In this document: one piece after another, positions 29,070 to 36,629 of the stretch | Numbering within the stretch: the first letter of the stretch is position 1 | How the letters are laid out: every line of letters starts with the position of its first letter | IMG/VR virus record: IMGVR_UViG_3300030099_007267 | Coordinates: 1 to 64,000 of that record | Source of the DNA: a virus | Length of the DNA stretch: 64,000 nt | Strand: one strand, 5' to 3' | Notes under the pieces: model-generated | Told to the model about the DNA's origin: nothing | The model's input: the letters and a program-made list of their open reading frames with translations, nothing else | The model's database searches: none | Position numbers and translations under genes: made by a program

Positions 29070-29804
29070 ATGCGATACAACGTTAACGAATTTGCCAGTT
29101 TACCTTTATATGGTTTACCTGTAGCTGTATTTGATTTTGAGACAACAGGAATAGATGCTACTTCTTGTCGTGCTGTGGAGCTTGCGATTGTACATTTGAA
29201 CTTAGGTTATGACAATGCCGAGGTAGTCTTTGACAAGCGTTTCAATCCTGGTATCAGCATACCAGATGAAGCGGCAATGATACACGGTATAGGGGACAGT
29301 CAGGTAGCAGATTGTCCAACTTTCTGGGAGTGCTGGGAAGAGATAAGTGAATTACTTTTTGGACGTGTCCTTGCAGCATACAATCTACCGTATGACTGGA
29401 CGGTATTGAATCACGAATACAGACGGAATGTACAATGGCAACCGACGCATCATCATGATGCGGTATTTGGCAGTCAGTTATTTGGCATATGTGGTTTAGT
29501 GATGGCGAGGGCAGTAGACAGCAATGTACGAGGAAAGGGCAGTCATCGTTTGAGCAGAGTGTGTGACAGACGTGGTATAGAGATAATTCAGGAGCACAGT
29601 TCGATAGGTGACACGTTAGCTAGTGCTCAGTTAATAGAGTGTTTAATGTCAGAGATACGTCATGCTAGAGGGAAGAAGTTTAATACAATGCGTGATTATT
29701 GGGCTTGGCAAAAGATACGTGCGATTGAGCAAGAGTTTGATATTCGGGAATGGTTATTGAAGAAGGGGGTTAAAAATGATGTATGGCCTTGGACGGATTA
29801 CTGA
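29070..29804 (+). CDS. DnaQ-like 3'-5' exonuclease (DEDDh)
   Basis: 244 residues from ATG 29070; ATG 29040 is in frame but lies inside the promoter. Exo I is AVFDFETTGID, Exo II AYNLPYDWTVL, Exo III HSSIGDTLASAQ with the DEDDh histidine. This is the proofreading exonuclease fold of DNA polymerase III epsilon. It could trim replication or recombination ends or degrade host nucleic acid. First gene of a three-gene rightward cluster; codon use (many GTA, TTA, CGT) looks different from the structural genes. Confidence 0.82.
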   Translation: MRYNVNEFASLPLYGLPVAVFDFETTGIDATSCRAVELAIVHLNLGYDNAEVVFDKRFNPGISIPDEAAMIHGIGDSQVADCPTFWECWEEISELLFGRVLAAYNLPYDWTVLNHEYRRNVQWQPTHHHDAVFGSQLFGICGLVMARAVDSNVRGKGSHRLSRVCDRRGIEIIQEHSSIGDTLASAQLIECLMSEIRHARGKKFNTMRDYWAWQKIRAIEQEFDIREWLLKKGVKNDVWPWTDY

Positions 29805-29805
29805 G

Positions 29806-30111
29806 ATGACGAAGGGTCAAGAAGCTTATGAATATCGTCAACGATACAGGTGTTCTTGGTCTATTGTAGCGAAGAACATAGGGTATTGTAATAGTCAATC
29901 AGCATTGAGGGCTGCTCGTAATTATGCGAACAATTCTGGTTGTCCTTGGCCATTGAAGAAGGCTTCGAAGGGTGCTTGTATTTATCAGGCTCGGAAGCAT
30001 GGTATGACTTGGATGGCATTGTCGAGGACTTACAATCAGGATATAGCTGCAGTACAGAGATGTGCCTACAAGTGGGCGAAGAGGTATCAGGTACAATGGC
30101 CACCAAAATAA
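29806..30111 (+). CDS. two-repeat helix-turn-helix-like protein
   Basis: 101 residues from ATG 29806. Two halves align: SWSIVAKNIGYCNSQSALRA ... YANNSGCPWP and TWMALSRTYNQDIAAVQRCA ... WAKRYQVQWP. Each looks like a small helix-turn-helix ending in a W-P turn, so the protein may bind DNA as an internal duplication. No named family. It overlaps the next gene by 16 bases. Confidence 0.55.
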   Translation: MTKGQEAYEYRQRYRCSWSIVAKNIGYCNSQSALRAARNYANNSGCPWPLKKASKGACIYQARKHGMTWMALSRTYNQDIAAVQRCAYKWAKRYQVQWPPK

Positions 30112-30350
30112 GACGTAGTGAGGCAGCTAAGGCGGTAGTGATGTCTTTGATGCACGTTATAGAGCCATTGAATGAGGCAGGTGTACGTCCTGATGATATA
30201 GCTCATTCGTTGGCATTTGTTCTGGTAGCGTACAAGGTCAATGCGGGTTGGAGTACGGAGCAGATACTTCAGCTATTGGAGCATTACATAACGGAGACAG
30301 ACAAGCTTATGCCTGATGAGTTACCTCCTGATGATGGAGAATACAACTAG
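30096..30350 (+). CDS. unknown acidic helical protein
   Basis: 84 residues from ATG 30096. Helical (SEAAKAVVMSLMHVIEPLNE ... WSTEQILQLLEHYITETDKL) with an acidic Pro-rich tail. No motif. Its end overlaps the converging regulator gene by 4 bases; no terminator is visible between them. Confidence 0.5.
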   Translation: MATKIRRSEAAKAVVMSLMHVIEPLNEAGVRPDDIAHSLAFVLVAYKVNAGWSTEQILQLLEHYITETDKLMPDELPPDDGEYN

Positions 30351-30571
30351 GTAAAATATTGCGATGCTTCATTGTATACATCTAGCTCTGAGGTATTTTC
30401 TTCCATTGCGATGAACTTACAGATCCAGATAAAGTTTCTGATAGACGGTTCACGATAGTCTGTTGTCCAGCTAGTGACGGTATTTGGTGAGACGCATATT
30501 TGTTTAGCGAAGACTTTTTGTTGAACTTTGCAGTGTTTGAGTTTTAGTTTTAGCCATTTTCCGAATGTCAT
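30347..30571 (-). CDS. XRE-type helix-turn-helix regulator
   Basis: 74 residues from ATG 30571 with GGAG seven bases upstream. TFGKWLKLKLKHCKVQQKVF, then A-K-Q-I-C-V-S-P-N-T-V-T-S-W-T-T-D-Y-R-E-P forms a compact XRE domain. Last gene of the 30.3-33.2 kb leftward operon, so it may feed back on that operon's promoter. Confidence 0.7.
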   Translation of the reverse strand: MTFGKWLKLKLKHCKVQQKVFAKQICVSPNTVTSWTTDYREPSIRNFIWICKFIAMEENTSELDVYNEASQYFT

Positions 30572-30579
30572 AGAATCTC

Positions 30580-31248
30580 CTAGAATGGTATAGGCCACAT
30601 TACTTTTTGGACATGATCAGGTATATTTTTACTCTCGAGTCTGGGAATGACCACAACGCCTTCTCCGGTAGCGTCGAATCCCCAGCAATGCCATCCTTCG
30701 TGTGCTTTTCTGGAGAAGAGTTCGATTTTGTTTTGGGTTGGGTGCATCCGATCGATTCGTTCGATGAATCTGGTAGGTTTAGCTGAATGATGTTGTCTTT
30801 TTTCCTGATAGAATTGTCGTTCATTTCGTGTACCTCTTGGTTTAGGTATAGCGCCTTTAGTTCCGACGATACAGATTTCGACGGACGACATGGTGTAATA
30901 TCCGGGATTGGTGATAAGTTTTTCCCAAACGAAGCCGATTGTTTTGTACTTGAAGCCCCAGGCTTTGAGAACCTCTATGGAGATATCGAGTTGTGGGCCA
31001 GTTGTCCACATGTAGCAGATACAGTTTTTGGCCAAGATGTGTTTAACGTCCATAGCGCAGAGTTCATCTGGCTTCATAGTTGGGTAGTGATCGGATGCTG
31101 CTCCTGTGTCATTGGCTTCTTTGTTTAGGAAGGTGCGCTCATTGTAGTCCCATGGTGGGTCGCAGTAGATCACTTCGAATTCTTGTGGAGGTTCATTGGA
31201 TGGTGGTTCAATAGAGATGATTGGTTTTTTGAATAAGTCGAGTTGCAT
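30580..31248 (-). CDS. MT-A70-type adenine methyltransferase
   Basis: 222 residues. DPPW at residues 30-33 (VIYCDPPWDYNERTF), followed by YPTMKPDELCAMDV, ICYMWTTGPQL, TIGFVWEKL and KPTRFIERIDRMHPTQNKIE, the full MT-A70 layout seen in phage N6-adenine methyltransferases. Co-transcribed with a RecB-like nuclease and a recombination ATPase. It would methylate adenine in phage DNA; the target sequence cannot be predicted. Confidence 0.88.
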   Translation of the reverse strand: MQLDLFKKPIISIEPPSNEPPQEFEVIYCDPPWDYNERTFLNKEANDTGAASDHYPTMKPDELCAMDVKHILAKNCICYMWTTGPQLDISIEVLKAWGFKYKTIGFVWEKLITNPGYYTMSSVEICIVGTKGAIPKPRGTRNERQFYQEKRQHHSAKPTRFIERIDRMHPTQNKIELFSRKAHEGWHCWGFDATGEGVVVIPRLESKNIPDHVQKVMWPIPF

Positions 31249-32453
31249 TATTTATCCTTGTGGATACCGAAGCTGGAGTATGGTTCTTCTTTTGTGATTT
31301 GTTGTATAAGTTGTTCGCGTTCTTTTTTAGAGGATGTAATTTTTCGAGCTATTTTTTCGACGACTCGTATAGAGAGGTCCATAGAAGCGAAGAGTTCGTG
31401 TAGTGTTCCGTCTTGTTCTGTCCATTTTTGTAGAATAGTTTGTTGTGCTGTTGGCAGTATTTTTTTTCTTTTTTTCTGTGCGTATCCGACGAGTCCGAGT
31501 CCGATACGTTTTGGTGGTTTAGCCTTGTGTATTTTTCGGATTTGCGGTTCAAGTTTAGCGACGATTTCTTTAGCAGCGATGTATTTTCTGTACACGTCAT
31601 CGGATTTGTACATAGAGTCGAAGTATTCGCAGTATGGAGAGTACTGGCATTGAACGCATCCTGCGCCTGGGTTTGGGTTGAGTTGTTTATCGAGAGTACG
31701 GATAGCAGTGGAGATATTGTCTTGCCATTCTTGGAGCATATTTTGTTGTGCGTGGCAGTCGATTTCTTTGAAGAAGTTACACCTTAGTCTAAGGTTTGCG
31801 ATTTCTAGTGTGATGAAGTCAGGTCGATAGAAAAGCCAGACGACAACGGCTTGGCATCTTCGTTGGAAACTGTCGAGTTCATCGTAAGTGGCGACCCAAG
31901 AGGTTTTGTAGTCACGGATGATTGCTCTTGTGTGTGTTTCTCCTGTATCGCTATTGTATTCCTCGTGTATTTCGACAACATCGAGTAGGGTTCTAAACTT
32001 TGCTGTTTTGTCATTGTAGTCGACACTAGCCCATTGGTCGGTAAATGCGAAGGGGTGTTCGTGTGTGATGCCATCTCCGAATGGAACGGGAAACTTTCTG
32101 TGCCAATCGAGGGCAAGTTTAGCGCCTTCTAGGGCATCTGCTAGTGGAGCGGGTGGTTCAGGTATGCTGTCATACGCTCGCCCTTCGGAGCAGTACTTTT
32201 CGACGATTTTATCGGCTACTTGTCTAGCATCTTTGTCTGGATTTTTTCCGATTTCTTCGAGGATGGCGTGTGCGATCACGCCCGTATGAAAGATGGATCG
32301 ATCATACGGGGTGTTAAGCTTCCACAATTCCACTGCGTGAGGGCAGTTATTGGAGTGTAGTCTGATGGTTGTTGGGTGATATGCTGGCATATGTTCCTCA
32401 ATTTCGATGGGGAATTCGAATATTGTTTCGTGATCGCAGGTTTGCCATTTCAT
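31248..32453 (-). CDS. RecB/Cas4-like nuclease
   Basis: 401 residues. His near residue 62 (THAILEEIGK-like: FHTGVIAHAILEEIG), an acidic/lysine pair in ALIRDYKTS-type motif (AIIRDYKTSW), QAVVVWLF as motif of the QxxxY class, and a C-terminal cysteine cluster AGCVQCQYSPYC. This is the PD-(D/E)XK exonuclease with likely iron-sulphur anchor found in AddB/Cas4 and phage relatives. With the ATPase next to it, it probably resects DNA ends for single-strand annealing. The last 110 resid­ues are basic and helical. Confidence 0.82.
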   Translation of the reverse strand: MKWQTCDHETIFEFPIEIEEHMPAYHPTTIRLHSNNCPHAVELWKLNTPYDRSIFHTGVIAHAILEEIGKNPDKDARQVADKIVEKYCSEGRAYDSIPEPPAPLADALEGAKLALDWHRKFPVPFGDGITHEHPFAFTDQWASVDYNDKTAKFRTLLDVVEIHEEYNSDTGETHTRAIIRDYKTSWVATYDELDSFQRRCQAVVVWLFYRPDFITLEIANLRLRCNFFKEIDCHAQQNMLQEWQDNISTAIRTLDKQLNPNPGAGCVQCQYSPYCEYFDSMYKSDDVYRKYIAAKEIVAKLEPQIRKIHKAKPPKRIGLGLVGYAQKKRKKILPTAQQTILQKWTEQDGTLHELFASMDLSIRVVEKIARKITSSKKEREQLIQQITKEEPYSSFGIHKDK

Positions 32454-32461
32454 TGTAGACT

Positions 32462-33157
32462 TTATTTGTTGATTTGGTTGAAGATTTTGGTAAGATTTGG
32501 GTCTTTGATTGTGCCGGTGAGCGGGAAGGTTGGTTTACAAAGTACGTTTTGATTTCCTTCGAGCATAAGGTATCGGCTGGTCTTCTTTTCTTCTTTGTTC
32601 TGTGCTGGATATAGGAAGCCAACAAAGTTAAAGAACTGAGCGATTTCTCCGGATGTTTTCTTTCCATCGAAGGCTGGTCTGAGGTGTCTGGTACCGCTTC
32701 CTTCTTCGTATGTAGTTTCGAGGAGAGCTAGGCATACGATGTGTTTTGGGACTTGTCTGAGTGCTCGAATGAAGCGTCTCATATAGTCAGCGAGTTTGCC
32801 CCAGTCTTGTAGTTTCATTGGGTGTCTACCTTTATTTGTGAGATCGTCTTTGCACAGTCTTTGGACTTCTGTGAGTGAGTCGATGACGATTGTATCGTAC
32901 TGTGCCCATTGTTCTGGACTGGTTGTAATGCTGTTGAGGACATCTCCGAGTAATTTAACGGAAGAGATATGTAAGAGATCAGCGTTTGGGTTGCTGTGCA
33001 TGATACTGGTTTGTCCGTTCGGTTCGGTCAACAAAACGAGTGGTTTTGGTGCGGTCACAGCGAGAAAAGACTTACCTGCTCCGCTGTCTCCGTATACCAA
33101 GCATTTGATGTGAGTTTTTGCTTTTTGTTTTCCAGCATTTAAAATTTGAAATTTCAT
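32462..33157 (-). CDS. RecA-fold recombination ATPase, Sak4-like
   Basis: 231 residues from ATG 33157 (GGAG, seven-base spacing). Walker A GDSGAGKSFLA near residue 23, Walker B IVIDSLTEVQ, and a Sak4-like C-terminal part (RHLRPAFDGKKTSGEIAQFF). Such phage ATPases promote single-strand annealing with an SSB partner. First gene of the leftward operon, with the nuclease and methyltransferase downstream. No SSB gene was recognised in the window. Confidence 0.82.
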   Translation of the reverse strand: MKFQILNAGKQKAKTHIKCLVYGDSGAGKSFLAVTAPKPLVLLTEPNGQTSIMHSNPNADLLHISSVKLLGDVLNSITTSPEQWAQYDTIVIDSLTEVQRLCKDDLTNKGRHPMKLQDWGKLADYMRRFIRALRQVPKHIVCLALLETTYEEGSGTRHLRPAFDGKKTSGEIAQFFNFVGFLYPAQNKEEKKTSRYLMLEGNQNVLCKPTFPLTGTIKDPNLTKIFNQINK

Positions 33158-33180
33158 AGTTTTACTCCAAAGGTTGTGAG

Positions 33181-33226
33181 GTTCTAGAACAATGGTATTG
33201 ACATTTGTTTTGTTTGTCAATAGTCT
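33181..33226. promoter_or_regulatory. divergent promoters with shared inverted repeat
   Basis: TATTGACA and TGTCAATA form an 8-bp inverted repeat. Each half supplies a TTGACA -35 box for one direction: rightward TTGACA-17-TAGTCT, leftward TTGACA-17-TACCAT. GTTCTAGAAC, a perfect 10-bp palindrome at 33181-33190, could be an operator. The rightward start codon follows at 33233 after GGAG. Confidence 0.65.
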
Positions 33227-33232
33227 GGAGAT

Positions 33233-33709
33233 ATGACATTAGATAACATATTGAAAATACTCGATAGGGACGAGGCTGTGCGTGTCGCTCAGTGTGGAAA
33301 AAATGCAGCGTGGCATTGGTACAAGGAAGACCATAGGCGCAAAGTGCCAGGGATGCCGATATTAGTGGCGTGGGCAGATCATTTAGAGCTATCTGATGCA
33401 GATTTGGGGGAGTTAATCCGTGATGCACAGCAGGTACGGATACGCATTTTTGAATTATTGGCACAGGAAGACAAGCGTCGTATCAAGCCTCGGTCGACGT
33501 TACGGAAGGATTTGGCTCGTGAGATAGCAGAAGAGCTAGAAGCAATGCGCCAGCTAGAGCTTGAAGAGAAGCAGCGTTTAGTGGAAAAAAAAGAAGAGGC
33601 TTTACGCCGCGAGACACAGGAACAAGTGGTCGAATCGGAGCGTCAAGATCGTCTTGAACAGATTCGAGACAAATTAAAACATCTCAGGAGAAAACATGGG
33701 GATTATTGA
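33233..33709 (+). CDS. HTH-like N-terminus with coiled-coil tail
   Basis: 158 residues. Residues 1-60 (LDNILKILDRDEAVRVAQCG, K-N-A-A-W-H-W-Y-K-E) look like a small Cro-like DNA-binding domain; residues 90-158 form a charged coiled coil (EELEAMRQLELEEKQRLVEK). First gene of the late rightward block, next to a palindromic control region, so a regulator or packaging-associated factor. No named family. Confidence 0.55.
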   Translation: MTLDNILKILDRDEAVRVAQCGKNAAWHWYKEDHRRKVPGMPILVAWADHLELSDADLGELIRDAQQVRIRIFELLAQEDKRRIKPRSTLRKDLAREIAEELEAMRQLELEEKQRLVEKKEEALRRETQEQVVESERQDRLEQIRDKLKHLRRKHGDY

Positions 33710-34508
33710 AAATTACCGAAAGAGCAATCGACGTTATGGTCAGTACAATGAGCCGACGCGCAAGGACACTTCGTCGATCACGTCTAAGATTCTGGACTTG
33801 TCATATATGAAAAAGATGATTGACAATGTAATGAAGCATCATACGACAGAGGAGAGCAAGAAGTCTGTTGAGCACAACAGACGTTGGACGTATGTTCAGA
33901 CGTATCGGTTGCAGAACATGCTTGGTAGAGTGGACACACCGACGTTTGTATTTATGTTGGAGAGTTTATTGGAGTGGTGTATAGATTCTCGTTCAGCGAT
34001 ACAGCCAAACGCGAAGTGGGAGTTGTGCAGTTACGAGTATTCGATCGAAGTGGTAGAGAAGACAAGCAATAAGTTTGTTGGAAAGGATCAAGACGGTAAG
34101 CCAATGACCAATGAGATCAAGGAAGATGTACAGCATTTGGTCATCGGAATGGAATTTGTGGACATCTTAGGAAATGAAGATGTGCAGTATGATATGGGTC
34201 GAATCAGACGAAGTAGTGAGTCACAATTGACACCGAAGATGTTCCGAGAATTGTTAGCAAATCAAAACAGCAAGGTTGTCGAGCCTCCGCCTAGTGTAGA
34301 TGTAACAGTGTACAAAGAGAAGCTTGCAAAGCAGGACGAGATGTTGCTTGCTCAGGACCAGCAATTGACGGATATGCGGTCACAGATGGATACAATGCAA
34401 GAGATGATGGCTGGTCTAATAACTGAGTTGCAGACGGCAAAAACGTCGAGTACAACAATTGATAAGGATACACCGACAAAGAAAGTAACAAAGCGAAAGG
34501 CTAAATAA
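33696..34508 (+). CDS. unknown protein with C-terminal coiled coil
   Basis: 270 residues, AGGAG before ATG. The first 190 residues are a soluble domain with no visible motif; residues 200-245 are coiled coil (DEMLLAQDQQLTDMRSQMDT) and the tail is basic (KKVTKRKAK). Overlaps the previous gene by 14 bases and the next by one. Position before the terminase suggests a packaging or head-assembly accessory. Confidence 0.5.
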   Translation: MGIIENYRKSNRRYGQYNEPTRKDTSSITSKILDLSYMKKMIDNVMKHHTTEESKKSVEHNRRWTYVQTYRLQNMLGRVDTPTFVFMLESLLEWCIDSRSAIQPNAKWELCSYEYSIEVVEKTSNKFVGKDQDGKPMTNEIKEDVQHLVIGMEFVDILGNEDVQYDMGRIRRSSESQLTPKMFRELLANQNSKVVEPPPSVDVTVYKEKLAKQDEMLLAQDQQLTDMRSQMDTMQEMMAGLITELQTAKTSSTTIDKDTPTKKVTKRKAK

Positions 34509-34696
34509 TGTCTCGGAAAAGCACTCCTCAACAATTACTACGTTTGGTCAAGGCGCGGCAGCGACTGCAAGAAAAGAACAGTCGCAAGCCTGCTCACCTT
34601 CGTCAGACGGAGGATCAGATAGAAGAGATAGCTAGAAGAGCTTTACGAGAGAACAGAATAAATGATTACGGTGTGATCCTGAAAAGGGAGTCGTAA
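34508..34696 (+). CDS. 62-residue basic helical protein
   Basis: Starts at TAATG. Sequence MSRKSTPQQLLRLVKARQRL, then RRALRENRINDYGVILKRES; strongly basic and helical. Single-base overlaps on both sides with neighbouring genes. Possibly nucleic-acid binding; function unknown. Confidence 0.5.
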   Translation: MSRKSTPQQLLRLVKARQRLQEKNSRKPAHLRQTEDQIEEIARRALRENRINDYGVILKRES

Positions 34697-35103
34697 TGAA
34701 AAAGAAGAAGTTTTGTCCGAGTGAAGAGCAAGTCCAGATTCGACGTAGTGCGAGGAGCTTGTATAACAGTGGGATGTATTTGGTTGGAGAGTGGGTTGCT
34801 AGGATACCGACGTTAACGCTATCTAAGTGGAGAAATTGGGAGAGCACCAAGGGTTTCATGGACTGGTGGTCAGAGCTTCTTCCAGAACACGGGGGCGTGA
34901 CCTTATCAGATTTGAAGGCATTGGAGTTTGAGGCGAACAAGAGCTTGATGCGAGCGATGATGGAGGGTGACTTGGCCGCGACTAAGATTGTTATCTCGAT
35001 GGTATCTCAGGCAAGAGAGGCTGAGAAGATAACGGACAATGGTATGGAGGAGTGGTTCGACTCTTCCACCGAACAGAACGGTTGGACACAAGAGTGGAAT
35101 TAG
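34696..35103 (+). CDS. probable small terminase subunit
   Basis: 135 residues. RIPTLTLSKWRNWESTKGFM, W-W-S-E-L-L-P-E-H-G-G-V-T-L-S-D-L-K-A-L-E-F and helical ALMRAMMEGDLAATKIVISM recall small terminases of podoviruses, including an N-terminal HTH-like part. Directly overlaps the large subunit gene. It should recognise phage DNA for packaging. Assignment rests on pattern and position. Confidence 0.65.
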   Translation: MKKKKFCPSEEQVQIRRSARSLYNSGMYLVGEWVARIPTLTLSKWRNWESTKGFMDWWSELLPEHGGVTLSDLKALEFEANKSLMRAMMEGDLAATKIVISMVSQAREAEKITDNGMEEWFDSSTEQNGWTQEWN

Positions 35104-36629
35104 AAGCTATTCTCAGTGATCCAAAGCAATTCATACCTCGTTTGCGGTTTGAGGATGCGGATGCAAACTTGTCTTATTTCCGCAATCCATTTTCGGAGCA
35201 AGTTGCATTGATCGAGGCTCTAAACGATCCTGAAGTAAAGACAATAGTTGTGCTCAAACCTCGTCAGATTGGAATAACGACAGCGAATTGTGCTGACACT
35301 TGGTATCGGACGTTTACAGCGAAGAAGCCTTTGAGAACGATTGTTGTTGCTGACCACAACAAAACAACAAAATCAATATTCAAAAAGTTCTGTACGTACT
35401 TTCATCATCTTCCCAAGACCTTAAAGGAGTCAAATCCATTTAAGATCAATCAAAATGATAAAACACTTGTATCTGAGCGAACGGATGCCCTGATCGACCA
35501 TATGACTGCGCGAGGAGACACGCACGGTCGTGGTTGGACATATCAAAGATTTGTGGCAGAAGAGTTGGCTTTCTGGCCGCATCCAGAAGAAGTCTGGTCG
35601 GGTATCCGTTCGACTCTCCATGGTGGAGCAGATAGCAAGATTGTAATTGTATCAACTCCCAACGGGCCGGGTAATTTTTACCACGAGCGTGTTTTGATAG
35701 CTCAGGAGGCGGAGAGAACGGGAAACAAATCAATTAAGTTTCTATTTTCGAGGTGGAGTGATCACAGAACATATACATTAACACCTCCAAAAGATTGGGA
35801 GCCGAATGAGGAAGAGCACCAATTGGGTGAGAAATTTGGTCTTGATTGGGGTCAATTGTACTGGCGACACGAGATGATCTATGGTGTCGAGGGTATGGGG
35901 GACAGGAAGTTCCGTCGAGAGTTCCCACTGACGATTGAAGACGGCTTTCTTGTATTGGAGGGGTCTTGGTTTGACTCAGACTATTTGAATAATCGTTTAG
36001 AGGAGCTTCCAGCCTCCGAAAAGGCGGAGCTTCGTGTATATAGAGAGCCTGAAATAAATGTTGAATATGTAATCGGTGTAGACCCCAGTTGGTGTACAGG
36101 TGGAGACTTTGCAACGGCTTGTGTGATGAGCGAATATGGAGAGCAGGTTGCTGTGTTTTCGACGAACCAAGGTGGCGAGAATCGGTTTGCTTTGGAGGTA
36201 AATAATCTGTCTCGATATTACAATCGGGCGAGAGTTCTTTGCGAAGCGAACACAGGTGGTGCAGGTCGAGTAGTTATCAGATCGATGTATCAGGAGTCGA
36301 CCCCAGTGTGGAAGGATACGAAGGGAAAAGACTGGGTGACGCACAAGGGCAACAAGGAGCTTGCTTACTCTTTTGCGCGTCAGATGGTGAATGGTGATGG
36401 GCTTGAATTGAATGATCACCAAACGATACAGGAGTTGATGCACGTGAGAGAGGAACGTGGTAGAATAGAGGGTCAGGATGGTTATCATGATGACCACGCG
36501 GATGCTTTTGTTTTGGCTGTTTGGGCGTTGCGTCGTCTACCAGGGTTCAATGGCAAAGAGAGGCACCGTCCACGCTTAAGGCGTGAAAAACGCAACCCTA
36601 TGGACAAGATTAGGATGAGAACGCCATGA
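35052..36629 (+). CDS. large terminase subunit (ATPase-nuclease)
   Basis: 525 residues. The ATPase has KPRQIGITT (69-77), the deviant Walker A of this group, and RFVAEELAFW as Walker B. The nuclease domain has VIGVDPSWCTGGDFA, LCEANTGG and DGYHDDHADAFVLA with its acidic residues. It cuts concatemers and pumps DNA through the portal. GTG 35052 has GGAGG too close upstream; GTG 35094 is an alternative start 14 codons on. Overlaps both neighbours. Confidence 0.92.
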   Translation: MVRLFHRTERLDTRVELEAILSDPKQFIPRLRFEDADANLSYFRNPFSEQVALIEALNDPEVKTIVVLKPRQIGITTANCADTWYRTFTAKKPLRTIVVADHNKTTKSIFKKFCTYFHHLPKTLKESNPFKINQNDKTLVSERTDALIDHMTARGDTHGRGWTYQRFVAEELAFWPHPEEVWSGIRSTLHGGADSKIVIVSTPNGPGNFYHERVLIAQEAERTGNKSIKFLFSRWSDHRTYTLTPPKDWEPNEEEHQLGEKFGLDWGQLYWRHEMIYGVEGMGDRKFRREFPLTIEDGFLVLEGSWFDSDYLNNRLEELPASEKAELRVYREPEINVEYVIGVDPSWCTGGDFATACVMSEYGEQVAVFSTNQGGENRFALEVNNLSRYYNRARVLCEANTGGAGRVVIRSMYQESTPVWKDTKGKDWVTHKGNKELAYSFARQMVNGDGLELNDHQTIQELMHVREERGRIEGQDGYHDDHADAFVLAVWALRRLPGFNGKERHRPRLRREKRNPMDKIRMRTP

